From Streptomonospora alba (GTDB lineage Bacteria; Actinomycetota; Actinomycetes; Streptosporangiales; Streptosporangiaceae): a stretch of DNA of 38,369 nucleotides. Position 1 is the first letter of the stretch; each line of letters opens with the position of its first letter. Shown here one piece after another: positions 1-9,165 of this stretch. A model generated the notes under the pieces. The model was not told the DNA's origin, searched no databases, and saw only the letters and a list, made by a program, of their open reading frames with translations. A program made the translations under genes and the position numbers. Location: positions 1 to 38,369 of the forward strand of contig NZ_JROO01000022.1 in assembly GCF_000826685.1 (NCBI RefSeq). Reading direction: 5' to 3'.

Positions 1-1089
1 GTAGTAGTTGTTGTAGACGTGGACCGGCTCGCCGAACCGCACGCGCGGGTGGCGGCTGTGGGTGTTCTGGAAGTGGTTGTGGTGGTAGGACACCCGCAGG
101 TGGCCCTGGTCTTCGGTATGGCTGTCGGAGTGGCCCAGCAGCATCACGTGGTCGTGGTCGCGCGCGTAGTTCCACGAGACCGTGATGAAGTCGGATTCGC
201 GCTTGATGTCCACGGCGCCGTCGCTGCCGGTTCCGAAGCTGTTGTGGTCGATCCAGACGTTGGTGGTGCTCTCCTGGACGTTGATCGCGTCGTCGTCCCA
301 ACCGTCGAAGTTGATGTTGCGGATGACCACGTTGCTGACACCGTCGAGGTCGAACCCGCCCCCGGTGACGGAGGCGTCGGATCCGACGCCGATGAGGGTC
401 TTGTCCGAGGCCACGTCGTTCATGCCGGAGAGGTCGACGCCGCCCTCCAGGCGCACCACGGTGGGCCCGCTGCTCTGCATCGCGTCGAGGAGGGCCCCGG
501 CGCTGCTGACGGTGACGGTCTCGCCGCCGGCGCCGCCGGTGGTGCCGCCGTTCTGCGTGGCCCAGCCTTCCAGGTCGGTCGAGGGCTGCGGGTCGCCGCC
601 GTCGCCGCCGCCGTCATCACCTCCGCCGTCGTCGCCGCCGCCGTCGTCACCTCCGGTACTGCCGTCGCAGACGGTGCCGTTGAGGGTGAAGGACTCCGGT
701 GCGGCGCTCTGACCGGACTGGGTGGCCTGGAAGCCGAAGGAGACGGTATCGCCTGAGGCGATGCCGGCGTTGTAGGAGACGTTCTCGGCGGTGACGGCGG
801 AGCCGGACTGGTCGATCTCGGCACTCCACGCCCCGGTGACCTGCTGGTCGCCGGGGAATTCCCATTCCAGCGCCCACCCGTCGACGGAGTCGCCCAGATT
901 GGTGATCTGCACGTCGGCGACGAAACCGGAGTTCCACTCGTTTACGGTGTAATCGACCTCGCAGCCTGCGGCTGCGCCGGCCGGAGCGGCGGTGGCGAGC
1001 ACGGCCGAGCCCAGGGCCAGGGCGCAGCCGGCGGCCAGTCCGCGCAAGGACGGCCGGAGCCCTCCGCCGTGCATTGGGGGATGCGGCAT
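1..1089 (-). CDS. Secreted pectate lyase (PL1) with N-terminal CBM2, C-terminus cut by window edge
   Basis: Extracellular polysaccharide lyase that should cleave polygalacturonate by beta-elimination. The first 363 residues are present. A signal peptide (about 1-40, ending in an Ala-rich stretch) is followed by a family 2 carbohydrate-binding module (about 43-140) bounded by two cysteines and containing the tryptophans of NEWNSGF, GWALEWEF and TGAWSAE. A Gly/Asp-rich linker (about 142-168) leads into a right-handed parallel beta-helix. PL1 motifs visible are VWIDHNSF, DGAVDIKRESDFITVSWN and the RHPRVRFG segment that carries the catalytic arginine in this family. The start is ATG at 1089 with AGGAGGT 8 bases upstream. 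A CBM2 on a pectinase suggests anchoring to cellulose while pectin is removed from plant cell wall. The frame is open to base 1, so the C-terminal part of the lyase domain lies outside the window. Confidence 0.93.
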   Translation of the reverse strand, partial: MPHPPMHGGGLRPSLRGLAAGCALALGSAVLATAAPAGAAAGCEVDYTVNEWNSGFVADVQITNLGDSVDGWALEWEFPGDQQVTGAWSAEIDQSGSAVTAENVSYNAGIASGDTVSFGFQATQSGQSAAPESFTLNGTVCDGSTGGDDGGGDDGGGDDGGGDGGDPQPSTDLEGWATQNGGTTGGAGGETVTVSSAGALLDAMQSSGPTVVRLEGGVDLSGMNDVASDKTLIGVGSDASVTGGGFDLDGVSNVVIRNINFDGWDDDAINVQESTTNVWIDHNSFGTGSDGAVDIKRESDFITVSWNYARDHDHVMLLGHSDSHTEDQGHLRVSYHHNHFQNTHSRHPRVRFGEPVHVYNNYY

Positions 1090-1287
1090 TTCGGGATTAC
1101 CTCCTCGGTTCGCCGCCGCCGCGATGGCGGGCCGCTCATCGGCCCGCCTGGGGGAATCGCGGCGGCGGACACACCCGGCCGCGGACACACGGAAATCCGT
1201 GGGCGGCGAAAGCGCGACGGATGCACGGGTTCCGGACCGGGCACGTCGGACGCGCCGTGGCCCGAACTCCGCATTCCATTGCGCACC

Positions 1288-1313
1288 ATACATGGAAAGC
1301 GCTTTCCATGTAT
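1288..1313. promoter_or_regulatory. Perfect 26-bp palindromic operator, LacI-family style
   Basis: The half-site ATACATGGAAAGC is followed immediately by its exact reverse complement, with no spacer and a central CG. The core TGGAAAGCGCTTTCCA is the type of site bound by LacI/GalR-family regulators of sugar and polysaccharide catabolism; the CelR site of Thermobifida has a related form. It covers the predicted transcription start of the pectate lyase, the position expected for repression. No LacI-type gene is present in the window, so the regulator must be encoded elsewhere. Confidence 0.75.
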
Positions 1314-1318
1314 CTAAA

Positions 1319-1348
1319 ATATTACGCACCGGATCTGGCGGATGTCAA
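1319..1348 (-). promoter_or_regulatory. Sigma70-type promoter of the pectate lyase gene
   Basis: Read on the minus strand, a perfect -35 TTGACA (1343-1348) is separated by 18 bases from a -10 TAATAT (1319-1324). The predicted transcription start falls inside the 26-bp palindrome just downstream. The leader to the ATG at 1089 would be about 220 nt. Consensus-like -35 boxes are uncommon in such GC-rich DNA, which strengthens the call. Confidence 0.7.
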
Positions 1349-1642
1349 TCTCCGGATGGGCGTTCGACGCGAATTCGACACCTATCCGATTACCGCGGCT
1401 TTCTGACCTGCGCGCGTGGAATCCGACCGGAAAAGGACCGGTAATCCTACGGATGCGGGACGTGGGGTGCCGATGCGCTCCGCGCCGCGTACCCGCGGAA
1501 GCCAGGCGCGACCGCCCCGAGCGGAGAGGCTCCGGCCCGGTCGCCGCGCGCCGCCCGCCACAGCCGTGCCGGAAAGCTCCGCGCCGCACTTCGCCCGGTG
1601 GTACGTTCCCCGGGAATGATCTTCGAGTTCCGGGGAGGGCAC

Positions 1643-2209
1643 GTGCCGGGCACAACAGGCTCCGCGGAAGGCGCCGACTCGCCGGCACGAGAGCGCGTGG
1701 TGCTGCTCGACAGCGGCAACCGCCCCACGGGGACGGCGGACAAGCGCCTGGTGCACGGCCCGCACACACCGCTCCATCTCGCGTTCTCCTGCTACGTGTT
1801 CGATGCCGGCGGCAGGCTGCTGGTCACGCGCCGAGCGTTGGACAAGGCCGCCTGGCCCGGGGTGTGGACCAACTCCTTCTGCGGGCACCCGGGCCCCGAC
1901 GAGCCCATGGAGCAGGCCCTGCGCCGGCGGGCCCGCCAGGAACTGGGGATCGGCATCGAGAGTGTCGCCGTGCTGCTGCCGGAGTTCGCCTACCGGGCCA
2001 CGGACGCATCGGGGATCGTGGAGAACGAGTTCTGCCCGGTCTACCGAGCCACCACGCGCGATGTGAACCCGCAGCCCGCTCCCGCCGAGGTGGCGGAGTG
2101 GCAGTGGGTCGACTGGGAGGACTTCGCGGCCGTCGCCCGGCGCGCACCGTGGGCGATCAGCCCGTGGGCGGCCCGCCAAATCCCCATGCTCGATGCCGAC
2201 CAGGACTGA
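1643..2209 (+). CDS. idi: Isopentenyl-diphosphate Delta-isomerase, type I
   Basis: Interconverts isopentenyl and dimethylallyl diphosphate, the two C5 units of isoprenoid synthesis, in the cytoplasm. The 188-residue protein has the Nudix-like type I fold. It shows the TPLHLAFSCYVFD strand, VWTNSFCGHP with the catalytic cysteine, and ENEFCPVY with the catalytic glutamate. RRRARQELG is the degenerate Nudix helix. Length fits the family (about 180-190). I chose the GTG at 1643 because GGGGAGGG lies just before it and the N-terminus then resembles other actinobacterial Idi proteins. An ATG at 1616 in the same frame is a real alternative: TACGTT at 1602-1607 could be a -10 box giving a leaderless message from there. 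No mevalonate or MEP genes are nearby, so the gene is isolated. Confidence 0.93.
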   Translation: MPGTTGSAEGADSPARERVVLLDSGNRPTGTADKRLVHGPHTPLHLAFSCYVFDAGGRLLVTRRALDKAAWPGVWTNSFCGHPGPDEPMEQALRRRARQELGIGIESVAVLLPEFAYRATDASGIVENEFCPVYRATTRDVNPQPAPAEVAEWQWVDWEDFAAVARRAPWAISPWAARQIPMLDADQD

Positions 2210-2260
2210 GCACGGAGGCCTCCACTGACCGCGCGGCGCGGCGGTGGCTGCGGCCGAGGC

Positions 2261-2971
2261 TCATCCGCCGGGGATCTCGCCCGTGCGGGCGATGTTGCGC
2301 GCGACGTCGCGCACCTTGGTGTTGGTGTTCATCGAGGTGGTCTTGATCAGCTCGAACGCCTGGTCTTTGGTGATCCGCCGACGCTCCATGACGATCCCGA
2401 TCGCCTCGCCGATCTCCTCACGCGTGGCGTAGCCCTCCCGCAGGGTCGCCTCGCGCTGGGCTCCGGCGATGGCCAGCGCAGCGTGGGACGCGAAGACCCA
2501 GCCTAATTCAGGGGCATCCTCGCCGAAGGCGCGAGGGCGGTACGAATAAAGGTCGAGTGCACCCAGATGTTCGTCGCGGGTGTAGAGCTCGAACCCGAGC
2601 ATCGAGCCGACTCCCAACTCGACCGCGCGCGGGCGGTAGCAGGGCCAGCGCGGGTCCTCGGCCATGTCGTCGACACGGAAGGACTGCTCGTGGCGTGAGG
2701 CGTCCAGGCACGGCCCTTCGTCGCATTCGGCCTGGGCGCGGTCGGATTCGTGGACGAGATCCGCCGTGGCGGCGGGGGTGTAGAACTCGTGCTTGCGCCG
2801 GTCGATCATCAGGATGCCGGCCTCGTCGCAGCCCTCGATCCACTCGACCGCCATGGCCGCGATCCGGTCGAGGACATCCTCTACGGAGTCCCGGGCGAAC
2901 AGCTCCCGTGCCATATCGGCGAATATTCGCGGGTGGGCTCCCGGCATCGCTGGGTCTCCCCTCTCCGACAT
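2261..2971 (-). CDS. GAF and ANTAR domain-containing RNA-binding regulator
   Basis: A 236-residue cytoplasmic signalling protein. An N-terminal GAF-type sensor domain covers roughly residues 15-165. A C-terminal ANTAR domain (about 175-230, around REEIGEAIGIVMERRRITKDQAFELI) is a three-helix module that in known members binds paired hairpins in nascent mRNA to prevent termination. The ligand cannot be read from sequence. The start ATG at 2971 has GGGGGAGA upstream; a second in-frame ATG 15 bases downstream also has a good ribosome site. The gene converges with idi and its 3' end lies 51 bases from it. Such GAF-ANTAR proteins are numerous in actinomycetes and mostly uncharacterised. Confidence 0.9.
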   Translation of the reverse strand: MSERGDPAMPGAHPRIFADMARELFARDSVEDVLDRIAAMAVEWIEGCDEAGILMIDRRKHEFYTPAATADLVHESDRAQAECDEGPCLDASRHEQSFRVDDMAEDPRWPCYRPRAVELGVGSMLGFELYTRDEHLGALDLYSYRPRAFGEDAPELGWVFASHAALAIAGAQREATLREGYATREEIGEAIGIVMERRRITKDQAFELIKTTSMNTNTKVRDVARNIARTGEIPGG

Positions 2972-3440
2972 GAGCCGTCTCCCCCTCACTCCCGCGGCCT
3001 ACCGCAAAGCCCGCATCCCGGCCGGGCCGCCCTGCTCGGCGTGCGCCCGGCGCCCCACGCGGCAGTGGAACCGCCGCCGCCGTGCGGCGACCGCCTGCGG
3101 CTTCGGACGATCGGCGCCCCGGTCCCGATGCAGCCGTCGTATACCCCGCTGCCCCGGAAGTGGCCCGTCCTCACGTTCCCCCCGGGTCCCGCCGCGGCGG
3201 CGAAGGACGCGGTGACCACCACGCCGCGTGCCGGAGCGGCGTCGCTCACGAGGTGCGGCAGCGCGTCGGCGCTCCCGGACACGGCCCCCGACGGCCAACG
3301 GCCCCGAGAGGGGCGCTGCGAAAGAACCCGGCCGCACCGGGGAACACAGGACAGACGGCCTCGGTGCATCAAGCACCCGCGGCGTCCGACCGGAACGAGG
3401 GGCCCTGCCGACGTCACGGGCTTGGCGCGTACGACAGCGT
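2972..3440. other. Intergenic stretch without a recognisable gene
   Basis: Open frames exist on both strands here, but their translations are low-complexity Arg/Pro/Gly strings, have no recognisable motif and lack a convincing ribosome site. This is the expected result of very GC-rich non-coding DNA. It must contain the promoter of the GAF-ANTAR gene. I could not pick out a convincing -35/-10 pair. Confidence 0.5.
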
Positions 3441-3466
3441 CGCTGCCTGCTTTACGCAGGTCAGCG
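3441..3466 (-). terminator. Hairpin downstream of tRNA (CAU)
   Basis: CGCTGCCTGC pairs with GCAGG-T-CAGCG around the loop TTTAC, giving ten pairs with one bulged T. It lies 24 bases beyond the tRNA 3' end. The run of five T is on the plus-strand side (3471-3475), so the structure could serve plus-strand transcription as well. Confidence 0.45.
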
Positions 3467-3490
3467 GCACTTTTTCATGCTCAGGACGCG

Positions 3491-3564
3491 TAGGGCGGGC
3501 GGGGCTCGAACCCGCGACCCAAGGATTATGAGTCCTCTGCTCTAACCAGCTGAGCTACCGCCCC
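3491..3564 (-). tRNA. tRNA with anticodon CAU (elongator Met, or Ile2 if lysidine-modified)
   Basis: On the minus strand the cloverleaf is complete. The acceptor is GGGGCGG/CCGCCCT, the D arm is GCTCAGCTGGTTAGAGC, the anticodon stem-loop is GAGGA-CTCATAA-TCCTT, and the T arm is GCGGG-TTCGAGC-CCCGC. The discriminator is A and CCA is not encoded. The CAU anticodon cannot by itself separate elongator Met from Ile2. It is not an initiator: the loop and D arm are elongator-like. The terminal acceptor pair would be G-U. Confidence 0.9.
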
Positions 3565-4887
<1,323 letters not shown>

Positions 4888-4924
4888 CCGCCCCTTCCGG
4901 CTGCCGACGCACACGCGCGTCTTC

Positions 4925-4955
4925 GGGTGCGGCGCCCTTTCGGGGTGCCGCACCC
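4925..4955 (+). terminator. Terminator hairpin after mdh
   Basis: GGGTGCGGC (4925-4933) pairs perfectly with GCCGCACCC (4947-4955), and the stem continues inward with CCC/GGG around a TTTC loop. TTCGT follows. It lies 37 bases downstream of the mdh stop. Confidence 0.75.
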
Positions 4956-4978
4956 TTCGTGCGCCGGTCACGGTTGCC

Positions 4979-4984
4979 TACGAT
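4979..4984 (+). promoter_or_regulatory. -10 box TACGAT placing a leaderless start for the CE7 esterase
   Basis: TACGAT fits the actinobacterial TANNNT -10 pattern and sits exactly seven bases before the ATG at 4992, so transcription should begin at or next to the start codon. There is no Shine-Dalgarno sequence upstream of either candidate ATG (4983 or 4992). Confidence 0.5.
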
Positions 4985-4991
4985 GTCGCAC

Positions 4992-5963
4992 ATGCCGCGA
5001 ACCGACCTCCCTTTCGAGGAACTCCCGCACTACCGCGCCGCCCCCACTGCCCCCGCCGACTTCGACGACTTCTGGGCACAGACCCTCGACGAGGCCGCCC
5101 GCCACGACTCCTCCGCCGTGGTCCTGCCGCACGCCAGCCCGCTGACGACCCTGGAGGTCGCCGACGTCGGGTTCGCCGGCTACGGCGGGCACCCGGTCAA
5201 GGCCTGGCTGGTACTCCCCCGGCAACGCAGCGGCCGGCTGCCCTGCGTGGTGCGCTTTCCCGGCTACGGCAGCGGGCGCTCCAGCCCGCTGGACGCACTG
5301 GAGTACGCGTCGTGCGGCTACGCCCAGCTGGTGATGGACGTCCGCGGGCAGGGCACCAACGAGAGGGGAACCGGTGACACCCCCGACCCCGAGGACTCCC
5401 CGCACCCGCACCGGCCGGGCTTCATGACCAAGGGCGTCCTGGACCCGCGCCGCTACTACTACCGCCGGGTTGTCACCGATGCCGTGCGCGCGGTGGCTGC
5501 CGCCCGCACGCTCGACAGCGTCGATCCCGACCGCGTGGCCGTGGCGGGCAGCAGCCAGGGCGGCGGGCTCGCCGTGGCGGCGGGCGCGCTGGCGCCGGGC
5601 GTGGCCGCCGTCATCGCCGACGTGCCGTTCCTGTCCCACTTCCGGCGGGCGGTCGAGGTGGCCGCGGAGGGGCCCTACCTGGAGATCGCCGAGTACTGCC
5701 GCGCGCACCGCGACAGCGCCGAGCGGGTCTTCGCCACGCTTTCCTACACCGACGCCCTGAACTTCGCCTCGCGCGCCACCGCTCCGGCGGCGTTCAGCGC
5801 CGCGGGGATGGACCCCGTCACACCGCCCTCCACGTGCTACGCGGTCTACAACGCCTATGCCGGCCCCAAGCGGATGCGGCTTTGGCAGTTCAACAACCAC
5901 GAGGGCGGCGGCGTGTTCGCGGTCGAGCGGAATCTGGCCTTCCTGGCCGAGCACCTGGGGTGA
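4992..5963 (+). CDS. Acetyl xylan esterase / cephalosporin-C deacetylase family (CE7)
   Basis: Alpha/beta hydrolase that removes acetyl groups from small esters such as acetylated xylo-oligosaccharides; no signal peptide, so intracellular. The protein has 323 residues, the usual CE7 length. Counting from ATG 4992, the catalytic triad is Ser188 (GSSQGG), Asp274 (GMDPVTPPST) and His303 (NHEGGG). These are the numbers I recall for the Thermotoga maritima enzyme, which supports this start over the ATG nine bases upstream. The RGQ motif that helps form the oxyanion hole is present (MDVRGQGTN). A deacetylase that works on imported oligosaccharides would fit with the plant cell-wall lyase at the left edge. 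Exact substrate is not determinable. A 16-bp hairpin ends the transcript. Confidence 0.92.
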   Translation: MPRTDLPFEELPHYRAAPTAPADFDDFWAQTLDEAARHDSSAVVLPHASPLTTLEVADVGFAGYGGHPVKAWLVLPRQRSGRLPCVVRFPGYGSGRSSPLDALEYASCGYAQLVMDVRGQGTNERGTGDTPDPEDSPHPHRPGFMTKGVLDPRRYYYRRVVTDAVRAVAAARTLDSVDPDRVAVAGSSQGGGLAVAAGALAPGVAAVIADVPFLSHFRRAVEVAAEGPYLEIAEYCRAHRDSAERVFATLSYTDALNFASRATAPAAFSAAGMDPVTPPSTCYAVYNAYAGPKRMRLWQFNNHEGGGVFAVERNLAFLAEHLG

Positions 5964-5967
5964 GCGC

Positions 5968-6005
5968 CGCCCCCGCCCGCGGGAACCGGCCCGCGGGCGG
6001 GGGCG
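5968..6005 (+). terminator. Perfect 16-bp terminator stem after the CE7 gene
   Basis: CGCCCCCGCCCGCGGG (5968-5983) is followed by the six-base loop AACCGG and then by its exact reverse complement (5990-6005). It starts four bases after the stop codon. No T-run follows, as is common in actinomycetes. Confidence 0.8.
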
Positions 6006-6087
6006 GGGCGGGGCGGCGCCCGAGGGCGGCCGCGTCAGCGCGCCGCCTGTGGACGAGTGGCCCGGACGGTCACCGGGAGCAGGCAGT

Positions 6088-8604
6088 ATGGAATACGTGA
6101 GTCTCATCGATCAGCTTCCCGCCCGCCCCGAACCCGACTCCCTCTTCGAGGCGTTCGCTTCATGGGCCGAGGAGCGCGGGCTCACCCTGTACCAGCACCA
6201 GGAAGAAGCCCTCATCGAGGTGGTGTCGGGCTCCAACGTCATCCTGAGCACCCCTACCGGCTCCGGCAAGAGCCTGGTCGCCTCCGGCGCGCTGTTCGCC
6301 GCGCTCGGCCGCGACGAGTGCGCGTTCTACACCGCGCCCATCAAGGCCCTGGTCTCGGAGAGGTTCTTCGAGCTGTGCTCGATCTTCGGCACCGACAACG
6401 TCGGCATGATGACCGGCGACGCCAGCGTGAACGCCGACGCCCCCATCGTGTGCTGCACGGCCGAGGTCCTGGCCCAGATCGCGCTGCGCGACGGCGCCGC
6501 CGCCGACATCGGCACCGTGGTCATGGACGAGTTCCACTTCTACGGCGAGCCCGACCGGGGCTGGGCCTGGCAGGTGCCGCTCCTGGAGCTGCCGCAGGTG
6601 CAGTTCCTGCTGATGTCGGCCACCCTGGGCGACGTCAGCCGGTTCGAGGACGACCTCACCCGCCGCACCGGCCGCTCCACCACCGTGGTCAGCTCCGCTG
6701 AGCGGCCCGTGCCGCTGTACTACTCCTACCGCACGACCCCGCTGCACGAGACCCTCGAGGAACTGCTCGAAACACACGAGTCGCCCGTGTACATCGTGCA
6801 CTTCACCCAGGCACAGGCGGTCGAGCGCGCCCAGTCCCTGACCAGCATCAACATGTGCTCGCGGGCGGAGAAGGACGCGATCGCCAAGGAGATCGGCAAT
6901 TTCCGCTTCACCACCAAGTTCGGGCGCAACCTCTCGCGTTACGTGCGGCACGGCATCGGCGTGCACCACGCCGGCATGCTGCCCAAGTACCGGCGCCTGG
7001 TCGAGCGCCTCGCTCAGGCCGGCCTGCTCAAGGTCATCTGCGGCACCGACACCCTGGGCGTGGGAGTCAACGTCCCCATCCGCACCGTCCTGTTCACCGC
7101 CCTGAGCAAGTACGACGGATCGCGCGTGCGGCGGCTGGGCGCCCGCGAGTTCCACCAGATCGCCGGGCGCGCCGGGCGCGCCGGTTTCGACACCGTGGGC
7201 AACGTGGTCGTGCAGGCCCCCGAGTACGTCATCGAGAACGAGAAGGCGCTGGCCAAGGTCGGCGACGATCCCAAGAAGCGCCGCAAGGTCGTGCGCAAGA
7301 AGGCGCCCGAGGGCTTCGTCGGTTGGGACCGCAACACCTTCGAGAAGCTGGTCGCCTCCGAGCCCGAGCCGCTGAAGTCGCGGTTCAAGGTCAGCAACGC
7401 GATGCTGTTGAGCGTCCTGGCCCGGCCCGGCGACTGCTTCGCGGGCATGCGCCACCTGCTGACCGACAACCACGAGGACCGCGCGAGCCAGCGCCGCCAC
7501 ATCAGCGAGGCCATCGCCATCTACCGCTCACTGATCGACGGCGGGATCGTGGAGCGCCTGGAGGAGCCCGACGAGAACGGCCGCGTCGCCCGCCTGACCG
7601 TCGACCTCCAGCCCGACTTCGCGCTGAACCAGCCGCTGTCGACGTTCGCGCTGGCGGCGCTGGAGCTGCTCGACCCGGCCTCCCCCACCTACCCGCTCGA
7701 CGTTCTGACCGTGGTCGAGTCCATCCTGGACGACCCCCGCCAGATCCTCGGCGCCCAGCTGAACAAGGCCCGGGGCGAGGCCGTGGCGCAGATGAAGGCC
7801 GACGGCGTCGAGTACGAGGACCGCATGGAGCGGTTGGAGGAGATCGACTACCCCAAGCCGCTGGAGGAGCTGCTCGACCACGCCTACGAGGTCTACCGGC
7901 GCGGCCACCCCTGGGTGGGCGATCACCCGCTGCGTCCCAAATCGGTGGCCCGCGACCTCTCCGAGCGGGCGATGACCTTCACCGAGTACGTCGGCCACTA
8001 CGACCTGGCGCGCTCGGAGGGGCTGGTCCTGCGCTACCTCGCCAGCGCCTACAAGGCACTGAGCCAGATGGTGCCCGAAGACGCCAAGACCGAGGATCTG
8101 CGCGACATCATCGAGTGGCTGGGCGAGCTCGTGCGCCAGGTCGACTCCAGCCTGCTCGACGAGTGGGAGCAGCTGACCAACCCCGGCGACGAGGAGACCG
8201 CCGAGGCGGACGCGGCCGAGGAGCGTGTCAAGCCGGTCACCGCCAATCCCCGGGCGTTCCGGGTCCTGGTGCGCAATGCGATGTTCCGTCGCGTGGAGCT
8301 GGCTGCGCTGGGCCGCTACCGCGAGCTGGGCGAGCTCGACAGCGAGGACGGCTGGGACGCCGAGGCGTGGGAAGCCGCCATGGAGGACTACTTCGACGAG
8401 CACGACGAGCTCGGCATCGGCCCCGACGCCCGCAATCCGGGCATGCTGCTCATCGAGGAGCACCGTGATACGTGGCAGATCCGCCAGATCTTCCACGACC
8501 CCGCCGGCGACCGCGACTGGGGCATCAGCGCCGACGTCGACCTCACCGCCTCCGACGAGGCCGGCCACGCCGTCGTCCGCGTCACCGACGTCAACCGGCT
8601 GTAG
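6088..8604 (+). CDS. Ski2-like DEAD/DEAH-box helicase with DUF3516 C-terminus
   Basis: An 838-residue ATP-dependent nucleic-acid helicase of superfamily 2. RecA-like domain 1 has Walker A TPTGSGKS (55-62), motif II DEFH (147-150) and motif III SAT. Domain 2 carries the HQIAGRAGRAG motif VI (356-366). The region beyond about residue 410, with a charged KKRRKVVRKK segment, matches the DUF3516 extension found in actinobacterial members. Substrate (RNA or DNA) and physiological role are not established for this family as far as I know; Ski2-like relatives act in RNA processing and repair. The ATG at 6088 follows GGGAG and AGG boxes. The gene stands alone between a terminator and a convergent operon. 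Confidence 0.92.
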   Translation: MEYVSLIDQLPARPEPDSLFEAFASWAEERGLTLYQHQEEALIEVVSGSNVILSTPTGSGKSLVASGALFAALGRDECAFYTAPIKALVSERFFELCSIFGTDNVGMMTGDASVNADAPIVCCTAEVLAQIALRDGAAADIGTVVMDEFHFYGEPDRGWAWQVPLLELPQVQFLLMSATLGDVSRFEDDLTRRTGRSTTVVSSAERPVPLYYSYRTTPLHETLEELLETHESPVYIVHFTQAQAVERAQSLTSINMCSRAEKDAIAKEIGNFRFTTKFGRNLSRYVRHGIGVHHAGMLPKYRRLVERLAQAGLLKVICGTDTLGVGVNVPIRTVLFTALSKYDGSRVRRLGAREFHQIAGRAGRAGFDTVGNVVVQAPEYVIENEKALAKVGDDPKKRRKVVRKKAPEGFVGWDRNTFEKLVASEPEPLKSRFKVSNAMLLSVLARPGDCFAGMRHLLTDNHEDRASQRRHISEAIAIYRSLIDGGIVERLEEPDENGRVARLTVDLQPDFALNQPLSTFALAALELLDPASPTYPLDVLTVVESILDDPRQILGAQLNKARGEAVAQMKADGVEYEDRMERLEEIDYPKPLEELLDHAYEVYRRGHPWVGDHPLRPKSVARDLSERAMTFTEYVGHYDLARSEGLVLRYLASAYKALSQMVPEDAKTEDLRDIIEWLGELVRQVDSSLLDEWEQLTNPGDEETAEADAAEERVKPVTANPRAFRVLVRNAMFRRVELAALGRYRELGELDSEDGWDAEAWEAAMEDYFDEHDELGIGPDARNPGMLLIEEHRDTWQIRQIFHDPAGDRDWGISADVDLTASDEAGHAVVRVTDVNRL

Positions 8605-8661
8605 CCGCTTCCCGGCAGGCACCGCGGCCCCCGCCCCTGTGTGCCAGACCCGACGACGTCC

Positions 8662-9165
8662 TCAGTCCAGCAGGTCGGCGTTGACCGCCCGCGCCTCCTC
8701 TGCCAGGGCGGTGTCCTCCACGACCGTGCGGCCGGCGCGGCGCAGCCGCTCCACGCCCTCGGCGTCGACGAAGAGCTCCGGCTCGCGCCAGGCGATCACC
8801 ACGCGCGGGATGGGCGTGGCCAGGATGAGGTCGGTGCACGTACTGGGCCGGGAGGTCCGCTCCGTGCAGGGCTCCAAGGAGCTGTAGAGGGTCGCCGAGA
8901 CCAGTCGCGGGTCCTCGGGGGCCAGTGAGCGCAGCGCGGTCTCCTCGGCGTGGTCCAGCGGGTCGTCGCGCCGCGAATAGCCCTCGGCCAGGACCGCGCC
9001 CCAGGCGTCCACGACGATCGCGCCCACGGAGAACGCGGTCGTGGACGGCGGGCACCGGCGCGAGAGCGCGACGGCCGCGCGCAGCCAGTGGCGGTCGGCG
9101 TCGCTGGGCCGGGGCCCGGTACCGGGGGTGCGATCGGTTTCGGGCGGGGAGGCGGACGACTTCAT
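8662..9165 (-). CDS. RibD-type deaminase domain protein (CDA fold)
   Basis: A 167-residue zinc-dependent deaminase. Its zinc site is His72-Ala-Glu74 and Cys100/Cys110 in PCTERTSRPSTC, the long-spaced PC...C pattern of riboflavin-biosynthesis deaminases rather than the short PCxxC of cytidine deaminases. It overlaps the upstream reductase gene by ATGA, so the two should be made together. In RibD the same two activities are fused: deamination of the pyrimidine, then reduction of the ribosyl chain. Here the reductase comes first and the deaminase is separate. The substrate may be the riboflavin intermediate or a related pyrimidine in a specialised pathway; no other rib gene is in the window. Confidence 0.85.
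   Translation of the reverse strand: MKSSASPPETDRTPGTGPRPSDADRHWLRAAVALSRRCPPSTTAFSVGAIVVDAWGAVLAEGYSRRDDPLDHAEETALRSLAPEDPRLVSATLYSSLEPCTERTSRPSTCTDLILATPIPRVVIAWREPELFVDAEGVERLRRAGRTVVEDTALAEEARAVNADLLD

Noticed and set aside
19-756. A long plus-strand open frame of 245 codons opposite the pectate lyase
   Set aside because: Its translation is a Val/Ala/Gly-rich low-complexity string, while the minus strand carries clear CBM2 and PL1 motifs. It is an antisense shadow caused by high GC.
2214-2223. GGAGGCCTCC palindrome between idi and the ANTAR gene as a terminator
   Set aside because: Spacer-free 10-bp palindrome without a loop; could be chance in GC-rich DNA and does not make a stable hairpin.
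2986-3417. A possible 143-residue minus-strand gene upstream of the ANTAR gene
   Set aside because: Gly/Arg/Ser-rich translation without motifs or ribosome site; treated as non-coding.
3471-3475. Five-T run as evidence for a plus-strand terminator of an upstream gene
   Set aside because: No plus-strand gene ends within the preceding 1.2 kb; kept only as part of the tRNA-side hairpin with low confidence.
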